Notes: a model not told the origin generated them from the letters alone. 64,000 nt of DNA from Streptomyces sp. NBC_01264 (GCF_026340675.1 NZ_JAPEOX010000001.1:6634001-6698000), one strand, 5' to 3'; numbered from the stretch's first letter, positions 49,880-58,819 are shown. Made by a program: numbers and translations.

Positions 49880-50700
49880 GACTCTCCTAGCAGGTCGTCC
49901 AGCAGGCGCTTGCTGTCCTCCATGGACAGCGCCTGGTTCCGCAGGATCCCATACTTGAGACTCAGCGGATGGACCTCCTCGGGGTCGTCCAACAGGAAGC
50001 TGACGCCCTGCCCTTCGATGTACGCGAGCGGGTCGTGGTCGCCCGTTTCCAGCAGCACCATCGGGCCGTCGAGAGCGGCGTGTGTTTCACGGTCGTTGGC
50101 CATGATCTGGAGCCCGAGGAAAGGGAGTTCGGCCATCTCCCTCAGGTGGCAGAGCTGGTCTCGGAAGACCTCCCGACCCCCGATGGGCCGTTCCAGGACG
50201 GACTGCTCCACGATGTAGTGCATCATCGGCGGCCAAGGCTTGCGCCCCAGCATGGACTGGCGGGCCAGTCGGGTGGCCGTCTGCACCTCGATCTCCTCGG
50301 CGGTGAGTGGCGGATACAGCGAGCCGAAGACGGCCGCCGCGTACTCCGGGGTCTGGAGCAGCCCCGGGATCACAGAGTTCTCGTACGAGAACAGGCTCTC
50401 CGCATCCCGTTCGTGCGTGATGAAGTCGATCGCGAACGCCGGGTACCGCTCCCGCTTCGGGATCCTCGCGAGCGAGCTGCTCAACAGCCCGCCCGTGCCG
50501 AACAGTTCGTCGAGCGTCGCCGCCATCCGCGGCTGGAGCAGCCGGCGGCCCTGCTCCATGGAGGCGATGGTCTCCGGGTCGGTGTGCAGGTGCTCGGCGA
50601 GGGCCGCCTGGGTGTACCCGGCCTGCTTGCGGAAATGCGCGGCCATCGTGCCCAGGACTCGCCACGAGACGTTCCTTTGGGGCCTGTTGTCGTCTGCCAT
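49876..50700 (-). CDS. XRE/DUF5753 transcriptional regulator
   Basis: 274 residues from ATG (MADDNRPQRNVSWRVLGTMAAHFRKQAGYTQAALAEHLHTDPETIASMEQGRRLL). Helix-turn-helix domain residues ~15-70, then the DUF5753 C-terminal domain (YENSVIPGLLQTPEYAAAV, QTATRLARQSML, LLETGDHDPLAYIEGQG). It pairs with the downstream DUF397 gene by a four-base overlap. It is divergent from the alpha/beta hydrolase gene with a duplicated operator-like site between them, so probably regulates one or both. Confidence 0.9.
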   Translation of the reverse strand: MADDNRPQRNVSWRVLGTMAAHFRKQAGYTQAALAEHLHTDPETIASMEQGRRLLQPRMAATLDELFGTGGLLSSSLARIPKRERYPAFAIDFITHERDAESLFSYENSVIPGLLQTPEYAAAVFGSLYPPLTAEEIEVQTATRLARQSMLGRKPWPPMMHYIVEQSVLERPIGGREVFRDQLCHLREMAELPFLGLQIMANDRETHAALDGPMVLLETGDHDPLAYIEGQGVSFLLDDPEEVHPLSLKYGILRNQALSMEDSKRLLDDLLGES

Positions 50701-50773
50701 GCCTGCGACATCCCCGGGTGAGGTGGAGGTGACGCGCCGTCGACCCGTACGGCACCCGTACAAAATCAAGAGT

Positions 50774-50827
50774 TCTGTAGCGATCGCTACGTAAAGTAGG
50801 TACGGTTCTTTCTGTAGTGACCGCTAA
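50774..50827. promoter_or_regulatory. Duplicated operator-like dyad
   Basis: Two near-identical sites, TCTGTAGCGATCGCTAC (50774-50790, of which 50777-50790 is a perfect 14-bp palindrome) and TCTGTAGTGACCGCTAA (50811-50827), lie 37 bases apart centre to centre, both ending 20-60 bases before the hydrolase start. The intervening TACGTAAAGTAGGTAC may include a -10 region. Consistent with a repressor operator pair. Confidence 0.65.
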
Positions 50828-50846
50828 GGAAATCTAGGGGGATCCC

Positions 50847-51650
50847 ATGAGCACCGCACTGACCAGTACCTACGCCCGTACCGTCCGCAAGGAGGGCGGT
50901 GGCCCCGGCCTGCTCCTCGCCCACGGCGGAGGGGGCTCGGTCGAATCGAACTTCGGTCCGATCCTCGATGCCCTGGCCGAAGGCCACACCGTCGTGGGCG
51001 TGGACTACCCGGGTACGGGAGGGACCCCGCGCGCCACCGGGCCGCTCGAACTGGACGAGCTGGCAGATCAGTTGGTCGCCGCCGCCGACGCGGAGGGGCT
51101 GGGGCGGTTCGCCGTCCTCGGCTACTCGCTCGGCGGGAACGTCGCCGTGCGCATCGCCGCCCGGTACCCCGAACGGGTCACCGCGCTCGTGCTCACGGCG
51201 AGCTTCGCCCGCGCCGGTCACCGGCTCGGCCTCGTCACCGACCTCTGGGCCGAACTGGCCCGCCGCGGGGAGGCCGAGCTGCTCGCCCGGCTCCTCGTCC
51301 CGCTCACCCTCAGCCCGCGGGTGCTGGAGGGGATGACCGGTGAACAGGTGGAGGAGGCCGTACGGGCCACCGCGGCCTCCTTCCCGCCCGGAGGCGCGGA
51401 CCACGCCGCCCTGGTGAAGGGGGCCGACCTGCGCGCCGACCTCGCCCGGATCGACGTACCCGCGCTCGTCATCGCGACCACCGCCGACCTGCTCGTACCG
51501 CTGGAGGTGCAGCGGGAGCTGGCGGACTCGCTGCCGGGCGCCCGGTGGGCGGAACTGGCCACCGGGCACCTGCCGTTCGTCGAACGCCCGGCGGAGTGGG
51601 CGGAGCTGGTCACCGGATATCTGGCGGGGCCGGTGACGGATCGCGGGTGA
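50847..51650 (+). CDS. Alpha/beta hydrolase
   Basis: 267 residues from ATG with AGGGGG upstream. The oxyanion HGGGGSVESNFGPI lies near residues 24-37, and the nucleophile elbow VLGYSLGGNVAVR (Ser near 93) is clear. Acid residue Asp is in ATTADLLVPLEVQ (about 213), and the catalytic His is in ATGHLPFVERP (about 240). It is cytosolic; the substrate is unknown (esterase or lactonase-like). It is likely controlled through the double operator upstream. It ends 33 bases before the convergent DinB gene. Confidence 0.9.
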   Translation: MSTALTSTYARTVRKEGGGPGLLLAHGGGGSVESNFGPILDALAEGHTVVGVDYPGTGGTPRATGPLELDELADQLVAAADAEGLGRFAVLGYSLGGNVAVRIAARYPERVTALVLTASFARAGHRLGLVTDLWAELARRGEAELLARLLVPLTLSPRVLEGMTGEQVEEAVRATAASFPPGGADHAALVKGADLRADLARIDVPALVIATTADLLVPLEVQRELADSLPGARWAELATGHLPFVERPAEWAELVTGYLAGPVTDRG

Positions 51651-51683
51651 GCGGGAGTCCGAGGCCGGCCGGGCCGACCCGGC

Positions 51684-52202
51684 TCAGGCGCCCGTGGTGC
51701 CGTCGACGGCCTCGCGGAGGAAGTCCGCGTGGCCGTTGTGGCGGGCGTACTCGTGGATCATGTGCAGCATGAGCAGGCGCAGCGAGGCGTCCTCCTCCCA
51801 CTTCTCCACCCGGACCGTCACCTCCAGGGACTCGGCGGCCTCCTCCACCGCGCGGGAGTGCTCGACCTCCGCGCGCCAGGCCGCGAAGGCCTCGGCGCGG
51901 GTCGAGCCGGAGGCGTCGTAGGCGGCCTGGAAGTCGTGGGTGTCCGACCACAGATGGGGGACGTCCGCCCCGCCGAAGGTGCGCCGGAACCAGTGCCGCT
52001 CCACCTCCGCCATGTGCCGCACCAGTCCGAGCAGGGACAGCGTGGAGGGCGGGGACGCCTGGCGGCGCAGCTCCTCGTCGGTGAGGCCCTCGCACTTCCA
52101 GGCGAGGGTGGCGCGGTGGAAGTCGAGGTACGCGCGGAGCGTCTCGCGCTCTCCCCCGGTCAGGGGAGGGGCGGTGCGGTGGGCGGATTCTGTTGCGGCC
52201 AT
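51684..52202 (-). CDS. DinB family protein (DUF664)
   Basis: 172 residues from ATG. A four-helix DinB/DUF664 fold: AYLDFHRATLAWKCEGLTDEELRRQASPPSTLSLLGLVRHMAEVERHWF, and the C-terminal MLHMIHEYARHNGHADFLRE with metal-ligand His residues (R-H-M-A, H-E-Y-A-R-H). Such proteins are often mycothiol- or metal-dependent transferases; the substrate is unknown. It is divergent from the ClC gene. Confidence 0.85.
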   Translation of the reverse strand: MAATESAHRTAPPLTGGERETLRAYLDFHRATLAWKCEGLTDEELRRQASPPSTLSLLGLVRHMAEVERHWFRRTFGGADVPHLWSDTHDFQAAYDASGSTRAEAFAAWRAEVEHSRAVEEAAESLEVTVRVEKWEEDASLRLLMLHMIHEYARHNGHADFLREAVDGTTGA

Positions 52203-52268
52203 GGCAGAGATCTTGCCCCGTAGGTCCCGGGGGGTGGAAGGCGTTCGCCCCTACTGCGTCCCGTTTTT

Positions 52269-52285
52269 TGTTCCTAAAGTGAACA
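52269..52285. promoter_or_regulatory. Dyad at the ClC gene start
   Basis: TGTTC-CTAAAGT-GAACA ends one base before the ClC ATG, in an AT-rich stretch with TAAAGT that could be a -10 box. No ribosome site precedes the ATG, suggesting leaderless expression and a control site over the promoter. Confidence 0.45.
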
Positions 52286-52286
52286 T

Positions 52287-53591
52287 ATGCCGCCAAGTCG
52301 TGCCCATATCACCCATATCCCCCACGTGAAGGCCCTCGGACCCGTGCTGCTCATCGGCGTCGGAGCGGGCGTCGGAGCCGTGCTCTTCCGGTGGATGGTG
52401 ATCGGGGCGACGGAGCTGCTGTCCGGCCACGCCGACTACGCGGGGGCCGGCCACACCGCCCACCCCGGCGCACGGTTCCTCGGCCCGTACTTCGTCCTGC
52501 TCGCCCCCGTCGTCGCCGGCCTCGTCTACGGCCCGCTCGTCCACCGCTACGCCCGCGAGGCCCGCGGGCACGGGGTCCCCGAGGTCATGCTGGCCGTCGC
52601 TCACAACGGCGGGAAGATCAAGGGCCGCGTCGCCGCCGTCAAATCGCTCGCCTCCGCCCTCTGCATCGGCGGCGGCGGCTCCGTCGGCCGCGAGGGCCCC
52701 ATCGTCCAGATCGGGGCGGCACTCGGCTCCACCCTCGGACGCCTGCTGAAGTCCGACGAGGAGCACACCACACTGCTCCTCGCCTGCGGCGCGGCCGGCG
52801 GCATCGCGGCCACCTTCAACGCACCGCTGGCCGGCGTGGTGTTCGCGATGGAGCTCATCCTCCGCCGCTGGACCTCCCGCACCTTCGGGTACCTCGCCCT
52901 CGCCTCCGTCACCGCCTGCGCCATCGCCCGCGCGGTCTTCGGCGACCGGCCGTTCCTGGTCCTGGAAGCGATGCACGTGGGCCACCCCGGGCAGTACCTG
53001 CTCTTCGCCGCCCTCGGAGTCCTCGCGGGAACCGTCGGGATCGGCTTCACGCGCTTCCTCTACGTGGCCGAGGACCTGTGCGACCGGCTGTGGCGCGGCC
53101 CGGAATGGCTGCGCCCGGCGGTGGGCGGGCTGCTGCTCGGCCTGATCCTGCTGGCACTGCCCCAGATGTACGGAGTCGGCTACCCCGTGCTGGAGGGCGC
53201 GGTCCACGGGAAGTACGCCCTGGGCCTGCTGCTGCTCCTGATGCTGGGCAAGATCCTGGCGACGAGCACCACGATGGGCATCGGCGGTTCGGGCGGGGTC
53301 TTCACCCCGTCCCTCTTCATCGGAGCCACCCTCGGCGCCGCCGTCGGCCTGGTGACCTCCCCGGCCGACGCCCCCGCCTTCGCGCTGGTCGGCATGGCGG
53401 CGGTCTTCGCGGGCAGCGCACGGGCCCCGATCACGGCGGTGGTCATCATGGTGGAGCTCACCGGGGAGTACACCCTGATCGCCCCCTTCATGCTCGCGGT
53501 GGCCCTGGCGACGGGCGTGAGCCGCCTGCTCAGCAGGGACACGGTGTACACGCTGAAGCTGACGCGAAGGGGGATCGAGCTGGCGGCGTAG
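52287..53591 (+). CDS. ClC family chloride channel/transporter
   Basis: 434 residues. ClC fold with the three selectivity segments: GHGVPEV (94-100; the GSGIPE position, with His at the Ser107 position), GSVGREGPIV with the gating Glu136 (E148 position) and GGSGGVFTPSLFIG (about 335-348). The distal proton glutamate (E203 of E. coli ClC) appears to be Leu190 in LAGVVFAMELIL, by my alignment to remembered sequence. This may favour channel or uncoupled behaviour. The equivalent of Tyr445 is present (GEYTLI). Roughly twelve hydrophobic helices. Confidence 0.9.
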   Translation: MPPSRAHITHIPHVKALGPVLLIGVGAGVGAVLFRWMVIGATELLSGHADYAGAGHTAHPGARFLGPYFVLLAPVVAGLVYGPLVHRYAREARGHGVPEVMLAVAHNGGKIKGRVAAVKSLASALCIGGGGSVGREGPIVQIGAALGSTLGRLLKSDEEHTTLLLACGAAGGIAATFNAPLAGVVFAMELILRRWTSRTFGYLALASVTACAIARAVFGDRPFLVLEAMHVGHPGQYLLFAALGVLAGTVGIGFTRFLYVAEDLCDRLWRGPEWLRPAVGGLLLGLILLALPQMYGVGYPVLEGAVHGKYALGLLLLLMLGKILATSTTMGIGGSGGVFTPSLFIGATLGAAVGLVTSPADAPAFALVGMAAVFAGSARAPITAVVIMVELTGEYTLIAPFMLAVALATGVSRLLSRDTVYTLKLTRRGIELAA

Positions 53592-53617
53592 GGGGGCCTG
53601 GGGCCGTCTCGCCCCGT

Positions 53618-54439
53618 CTACTCCTTCGCCTCCCAGATCCAAGGCACCGTCACGCCCAGCACGCCGAAGCCCAGCCGTTCCAGGATCGGCCGGCTGTCCT
53701 GCGAGGCGTCGACCTGGAGGTAGCGGATGCCCCGGTCCGCCGCCACGCGGGCGCGGTGGGCCACCAGGAGGCGGTAGATCCCGCGGCCACGCCATTCCGG
53801 GACCGTGCCGCCGCCCCACAGGCCCGCGAAGGGGCTCCCCGGGCGCATTTCCATCCGGGCCGCGCTCACCGGGGTGTCGCCCGCCATCGCGACGACGGCC
53901 TCGATGGTGTCCGGCTCGTTCCTGAGCAGGTTCAGCATCAGGTCCCTGATGCGCGGGCGGTCCGAGCCGAAGGCCCGGCGGTGGGCCTCCATCATCAGCT
54001 CCACGCCGGCCTCGTCGGTCACCACCCGCAGTGTGATGCCCTCCGGCGGTTCCACCGACAGGGCGGCGAGCTCCTCCACCCGCGCCACCAGCAGGGTCTC
54101 CTCCGGCTCCGCCACGAAGCCGGCGGCGCGCAGCCGGTCGCCGAGGTCGGCGGGGCGGTCGTGGCCGTAGAGCTTCCACTCGAACTCCGCCGACGGGATC
54201 TCGCCCCGAGCGGCCAGTGCGGTGAAGAACGCCACCTGTTCCGAGATCGCCGCGTCCGCGGTGTGCTCGTCCAGGTCCGACCAGAGCACCGTGTTCCCTC
54301 CGGTCGCGGGCACGATCTGCCGTACGACCGGGCCCGCCCGTTCCACCCGCGCGTCACTGGTGTCCGGCCGGGCGTCCTTGCGCATCACGGAGTCGAACTC
54401 GGCGCGCACTGCTCTCAAATCCTCTGCGTTCATCGTCAT
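53618..54439 (-). CDS. GNAT family N-acetyltransferase
   Basis: 273 residues from ATG (a second ATG two codons in is possible). The first ~130 residues are a variable N-terminal half; the GNAT domain is C-terminal, with acetyl-CoA loop GGGTVPEWRGRGIYRLLVAHRARVAADRGIRYLQVDASQDSRPILERLGF (about residues 205-255; RGRGxxR/L motif). Two-domain GNATs of this type are often uncharacterised. It is tail to tail with the ClC gene (26 bases). Confidence 0.85.
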   Translation of the reverse strand: MTMNAEDLRAVRAEFDSVMRKDARPDTSDARVERAGPVVRQIVPATGGNTVLWSDLDEHTADAAISEQVAFFTALAARGEIPSAEFEWKLYGHDRPADLGDRLRAAGFVAEPEETLLVARVEELAALSVEPPEGITLRVVTDEAGVELMMEAHRRAFGSDRPRIRDLMLNLLRNEPDTIEAVVAMAGDTPVSAARMEMRPGSPFAGLWGGGTVPEWRGRGIYRLLVAHRARVAADRGIRYLQVDASQDSRPILERLGFGVLGVTVPWIWEAKE

Positions 54440-54493
54440 CGGGCCAGCTCACCAGCCGCCGACGGGTCCGACAACTGCATTAACCTCACCCCC

Positions 54494-55012
54494 GTGAGCG
54501 ACCCCACGCACCCCACGCACCCCACCCCCTTCGCGCACCCGTCCGCGCACCCCGCCGTCTACACCGGCAAGGCCGCCCCCGACGCCGCCGTCGACCGGGG
54601 CTGGCTGCTGGGGCACTTCAAGGAGCCCGGCGATCCCCGCCACAGCGAGGACGTGGAGATCAAATGGGGCGTCCACCCCAAGGGTGAGGAGCGGGCGAGC
54701 TGGGTGCGCGGAGAGTCCCGTACGGCGTTGCAGGTACTGATCAGCGGCCGGTTCCGGCTGGAGTTCCCCGGCCGCAGCGTCGTCCTGGCCGAACAAGGGG
54801 ACTACGTGGTGTGGGGACGCGGAGTCGACCACTCCTGGTACGCGGAGGAGGACGCGGTGGTGCTGACCGTGCGCTGGCCCTCGCTGCCGGGCTACCGGGC
54901 GGACGCGGCACCCGGCGAAGAGCCCGTCGGCGACCCCGCCGGCCCGTCCGACGACCCGTCCGGCCCGTCCGACGACCCATCCGGGCGGACCTCCGCTCCG
55001 AACCCCGTGTGA
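54494..55012 (+). CDS. Cupin-like small protein
   Basis: 172 residues from GTG. After a His/Pro-rich start, the core DRGWLLGHFKEPGDPRHSEDVEIKWGVHPKGEERASWVRGESRTALQVLISGRFRLEFPGRSVVLAEQGDYVVWGRGVDHSWYAEEDAVVLTVRWPS is a RmlC-like cupin barrel. The C-terminal tail repeats GPSDDPSGPSDDPSG. It is cytosolic and the ligand is unknown. In streptomycetes related proteins appear as stand-alone genes. Confidence 0.75.
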   Translation: MSDPTHPTHPTPFAHPSAHPAVYTGKAAPDAAVDRGWLLGHFKEPGDPRHSEDVEIKWGVHPKGEERASWVRGESRTALQVLISGRFRLEFPGRSVVLAEQGDYVVWGRGVDHSWYAEEDAVVLTVRWPSLPGYRADAAPGEEPVGDPAGPSDDPSGPSDDPSGRTSAPNPV

Positions 55013-55225
55013 CCTAGGTCCCGGACCTGCCCGAACGCCTGTGACGCTGCCCACGATGGCTGCCAACGATCACGCGACGCTGCGATCGTGAAGGTGTAGA
55101 CCAATCGCACGCAACAAAATTCCAGAGCTCGACGCCCGAGCCCAGCGTTCAGTTTTCAGTGTTCACGCGTTCTTTCCGACGGGCCGTTCCCCGGTAAGGA
55201 TCCGAACCACCAGGGAGCCCGTCCG
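55013..55225. other. Intergenic region before the MMPL gene
   Basis: About 213 bases of lower G+C. ACGATC (55067) and GATCGT (55083) form a loose dyad. The MMPL promoter is probably here; no gene is seen. Confidence 0.45.
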
Positions 55226-57475
55226 TTGTCAGCCCTCGCACGCTGGTGCATGCGGCACCGACTCGTCGCCGTCCTGATCTGGCTCCTCGCCTTCGGCGGG
55301 ACCGCCGCCGCCGCGGTCGGCGCGGGGACGGCCTTCTCCAACGACTACGAGGTCCCCGGCACGGAGTCCGCCAAGGCGCACGCCCTGCTGCGCGAGGGGT
55401 TCCACGGGCAGGGCGGCGACACCAACACCGTCGTGTGGCGGACCCCGGACGGGCAGAGCGTGCGGACGCCGGCCGTACGGGAGCGCATGACGCGGGCCCT
55501 GGATTCGATAGCCGGGCTGCCCGGAGTCGGATCGGTCGCCGGTCCCTACGGTCCCGGGCCCGACAGCGCGGCCCGGATCAGCCCCGACGGACGCACCGCC
55601 TACGCCGTGGTCACCTTCGACCGGCAGGCCGACTCGGTGCCCAAGGGCGAGGCGAAGGCCGTCGTCGACGCCGCGCGGAACCCGGCCACGCAGGCCGACG
55701 GGCTCCAGGTCGAGCTCGGCGGGCGCGCCGTCGGCCTCACCGAAGCCCCCTCCGCGCACCTCGCCGAGGTCATCGGCGTGGCCATCGCCGCGGTGGTGCT
55801 GTTCCTGGCCTTCGGTTCCCTGGCCGCCAGCCTGCTGCCCATCGCGACCGCCCTGGTCAGCGTGGGCACCGCCTATTTCGGCATCACCCTCCTCGGCCAC
55901 GCGATGCCGGTCGCCGACTTCGCTCCGATGCTCGGCACCCTCGTGGGCCTCGGAGTGGGCATCGACTACGCGCTGTTCATCGTCACCCGCCACCGCAAGG
56001 GCCTCAAACGCGGGCTCCCGGTCGCGGAAGCCGCCGAGAGCGCCGTCGCCACCACCGGCCGGGCCGTGGTCTTCGCGGGGGCCACCGTCTGCATCGCGCT
56101 GCTCGGCATGCTGGTGCTCCGGCTGAACTTCCTGGACGGCGTCGCCATCGCCGCCTCCCTCACCGTGGTCCTGACCGTCGCCGCCTCGGTGACCCTGCTG
56201 CCCGCGCTCCTCTCGTACATCGGCATGCGCGCGCTGTCCCGCCGCGAGCGGCGCAAACTGGCCGCCGACGGCCCGCGGCCCGAGGCGGTGACCGGCTTCG
56301 CCGCCCGCTGGTCGGTCTTCGTCGAGCGCCACCCGAAGCTGCTCGGTCTGGTGGCCACGGCGGTCATGGTGGTGCTGGCGCTGCCCACGCTCTCCCTCCA
56401 CCTCGGCACCTCCGACCAGGGCAACAACCCGGCCACGTCCACCACCCGCAAGGCCTACGACCTGCTCGCGGACGGCTTCGGCCCGGGGATGAACGGCCCG
56501 CTGACCGTGGTCGCCCGCCTCGGCGGGGCCGGCGACCGCGTCGCCGTGGAGGCGCTGACCGAGTCGCTCCGTACGACCAGGGGCGTGGCCGCCGCCGGAC
56601 CGGCGGTCTTCAACCGCGACGGCGACACTGCCGTCGTCACCGTCGTACCGGACTCCGCTCCGCAGTCCCGGGCCACGAGCGAGCTGGTCGACAGACTGCG
56701 CGAGGACGTCATCCCGCGCGCCGGCCACGACACCTCCCTCCAGGTCCACGTCGGCGGCGTGACCGCCGGGTACGATGACTTCGCCGAGGTCATCGTCGGC
56801 AAACTGCCGCTCTTCGTCGGTGTGGTCATCGCACTCGGCTGCGTGCTCCTGCTGCTGGCCTTCCGCTCCATCGGCATCCCGGTCAAGGCCGCCGCCATGA
56901 ACGTCGCAGCCGTCGCCTCCTCCTTCGGAGTCGTCGTGGCGATCTTCCAGTGGGGCTGGGGCAGCGAACTCCTGGGGCTGGGCAGCGCCGGGCCGATCGA
57001 GCCCTTCCTGCCGGTGATCATGGTCTCGGTGCTCTTCGGACTGTCGATGGACTACCAGGTCTTCCTGGTCAGCCGGATGTACGAGGAGTGGCTGGAGACG
57101 GGGGACAACAGGCGGGCGGTGCGCGTCGGCCTCGCCGAGACCAGCCGGGTGATCAACTCGGCGGCCGTCATCATGATCTCCGTCTTCCTGGCCTTCGTAC
57201 TCAGCGGTGACCGGCTCATCGCCATGTTCGGCATCGCGCTCGCCGCGGCCGTCGCCCTCGACGCCTTCGTCCTGCGGACCCTCCTCGTGCCGGCCCTGAT
57301 GCACCTGCTCGGCGGAGCCAACTGGTGGCTGCCGGCCTGGCTGGACCGCAGGCTCCCGAAGATCAGCATCGAGCCCCCCGAGCGCCGCCCGCATGCGAAA
57401 CTTCCCCTGCAACGGCCCGGCGCGGACCCCGTCACGAGCGAGGAAGCGGCCGAGCCCGCGACCAGCTCCCGGTGA
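55226..57475 (+). CDS. MMPL family membrane transporter
   Basis: 749 residues from a TTG with AGGGAG 8 bases upstream. Twelve-helix RND/MMPL plan: one TM helix then a large loop (residues ~35-175), five helices, a middle cytoplasmic part with RRERRKLAADGPRPEAV (about 340), then the second half with loop (~390-520) and five helices. FAPMLGTLVGLGVGIDYALFIVTRH and VSVLFGLSMDYQVFLVSRMYEEW are the paired MMPL motifs with the Asp-Tyr dyads. It probably exports a lipid or hydrophobic metabolite. Confidence 0.92.
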   Translation: MSALARWCMRHRLVAVLIWLLAFGGTAAAAVGAGTAFSNDYEVPGTESAKAHALLREGFHGQGGDTNTVVWRTPDGQSVRTPAVRERMTRALDSIAGLPGVGSVAGPYGPGPDSAARISPDGRTAYAVVTFDRQADSVPKGEAKAVVDAARNPATQADGLQVELGGRAVGLTEAPSAHLAEVIGVAIAAVVLFLAFGSLAASLLPIATALVSVGTAYFGITLLGHAMPVADFAPMLGTLVGLGVGIDYALFIVTRHRKGLKRGLPVAEAAESAVATTGRAVVFAGATVCIALLGMLVLRLNFLDGVAIAASLTVVLTVAASVTLLPALLSYIGMRALSRRERRKLAADGPRPEAVTGFAARWSVFVERHPKLLGLVATAVMVVLALPTLSLHLGTSDQGNNPATSTTRKAYDLLADGFGPGMNGPLTVVARLGGAGDRVAVEALTESLRTTRGVAAAGPAVFNRDGDTAVVTVVPDSAPQSRATSELVDRLREDVIPRAGHDTSLQVHVGGVTAGYDDFAEVIVGKLPLFVGVVIALGCVLLLLAFRSIGIPVKAAAMNVAAVASSFGVVVAIFQWGWGSELLGLGSAGPIEPFLPVIMVSVLFGLSMDYQVFLVSRMYEEWLETGDNRRAVRVGLAETSRVINSAAVIMISVFLAFVLSGDRLIAMFGIALAAAVALDAFVLRTLLVPALMHLLGGANWWLPAWLDRRLPKISIEPPERRPHAKLPLQRPGADPVTSEEAAEPATSSR

Positions 57476-57514
57476 TCCGGCCATCCGCCGCTCGATACCC
57501 AAGGAAGAACGCGC

Positions 57515-58069
57515 ATGTTCTCGATAGACCTCGCCGACGACGCCCAGCTCTTCCCGCTGGAAGCCCGGCACGCGGAGGAGTTCTTCGCCCACATCGAACG
57601 CGGACGCGAGTTCATCGGCCAGTACGTCGGCTTCCCCGACCGGTCCTCCGACCTGGAGTCCGCCCGCGCCCTGCTGGCCAAGTACGCGCTCACGGCGGGG
57701 GAGGACGGCGCGCGGTTCTTCGGGATCCGCCTCGACGGCACGCTCGTGGGCGGGGTGCTCTTCCCGGCGTTCGACGCGGCGACGGGCAACTGCGAGATCG
57801 GCTGCTGGCTGGAGCCCGCCGCGGCCGGCCGCGGCCTCGTCACGAAGGCCTGCCGGGTCCTGATCGACTACGCCTTCGGTGAGCGCGGCATGCACCGCGT
57901 CGAGTGGCACGCCGCCTCCGGCAACAAGAAGAGCCTCGCCGTGGCCGAGCGCCTCGGCATGACCCGTGAAGGCGTGCTGCGCCAGAACCACCTGCACCGG
58001 GGCGTCCGCCAGGACACCGAGGTCTGGGCGCTCCTCGCCCCCGAGTGGTCCGCGGCCCGCTCCGCGTAA
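57515..58069 (+). CDS. GNAT acetyltransferase (RimJ/RimL type)
   Basis: 184 residues from ATG, 39 bases after the MMPL gene. Ribosomal-protein-acetyltransferase pattern: FPLEARHAEEFFAHIERGREFIGQYVGFPD, FFGIRLDGTLVGGVLFPAFDAATGNCEIGCWLEPAAAGRGLVTKACRVLIDYAFGERGMHRVEWHAASGNKKSLAVAERLGMTREGVLR. The acetyl-CoA loop AAAGRGLVTKA lies near residue 106. Substrate unknown; it may be co-expressed with the transporter. Confidence 0.9.
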   Translation: MFSIDLADDAQLFPLEARHAEEFFAHIERGREFIGQYVGFPDRSSDLESARALLAKYALTAGEDGARFFGIRLDGTLVGGVLFPAFDAATGNCEIGCWLEPAAAGRGLVTKACRVLIDYAFGERGMHRVEWHAASGNKKSLAVAERLGMTREGVLRQNHLHRGVRQDTEVWALLAPEWSAARSA

Positions 58070-58128
58070 CGGCCCTCCGCGGCCTCCGCGCAACCTCCCT
58101 CCGCGTCGGCCCGTCGCCGCCCCGCCGC

Positions 58129-58168
58129 CGCCCCGCCCCGAGCCTTCCGGAGGGCCGGGGCGGGGCGC
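58129..58168 (+). terminator. Hairpin after the GNAT gene
   Basis: GCCCCGCCCCG pairs with CGGGGCGGGGC around a partly complementary 20-base apex (about 58129-58168), 60 bases past the stop. Confidence 0.6.
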
Positions 58169-58228
58169 CGCACGCCGCTCGGCCGGATTCTCAGGAACCT
58201 CTCAGAAAAGCCGCCTACGGTGCCCCGC

Positions 58229-58819
58229 ATGGACACCACCAAGACCCCCGCCCCGACCGCTCCCGAGGCGGACTCCCCGGCCGACCTGAAGAAGGCCGCC
58301 ACCGACGGGACGACCGCCCCGGCCGCCGCGGACACCACCACCACCGACGAGGCCCTGGACCTGAACGAGGGGACCGAGGAGGCCGAGGAGTTCGACGGGC
58401 TCGACGCCGAGGCCGACGAGGAGCAGAGCAGTGGTGTCGCCTCCGGAGCCTCCGCGATCGTCGCCGCCGGTCTCGGCCTGATCGCCCTCAGCGGCAGCTG
58501 GACCTCCCGCGTCATGGGCGAGCGCGAGACCCTCAAGGGCCAGATCAGCTCGGCCGACGCCTCCAGCACCGCGGACAAGATCGAGGCGCTGTACGGCAAC
58601 GCCTGGCACATGACCGCCCTGGTCAACGGCGTCCTGTCGACGATCGCACTGCTCCTCGCCGTCTTCGTGCTGGCCCGTCCGGCCTTCGGCGCCCCCGGCC
58701 GCACCCTCCCGGCGTGGGTCCGCTCCGTCTCCTGGGCCGCCGTCGTCGTCGCCGTCATCGGCATCGCCGCTTTCCTGGCCATGTACCTCCTCGCCCTCCC
58801 GACGGCCCCCGCCGCCTAG
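58229..58819 (+). CDS. Small membrane protein with acidic N-terminus
   Basis: 196 residues from ATG (an in-frame GTG three codons earlier is possible). The first ~70 residues are acidic/Ala/Thr-rich and likely disordered (DEALDLNEGTEEAEEFDGLDAEADEEQ). Three hydrophobic helices follow: ASAIVAAGLGLIALSGSW, TALVNGVLSTIALLLAVFVLARPAF and VSWAAVVVAVIGIAAFLAMYLLALP. No family is recognised, and no neighbour explains it. Confidence 0.75.
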   Translation: MDTTKTPAPTAPEADSPADLKKAATDGTTAPAAADTTTTDEALDLNEGTEEAEEFDGLDAEADEEQSSGVASGASAIVAAGLGLIALSGSWTSRVMGERETLKGQISSADASSTADKIEALYGNAWHMTALVNGVLSTIALLLAVFVLARPAFGAPGRTLPAWVRSVSWAAVVVAVIGIAAFLAMYLLALPTAPAA

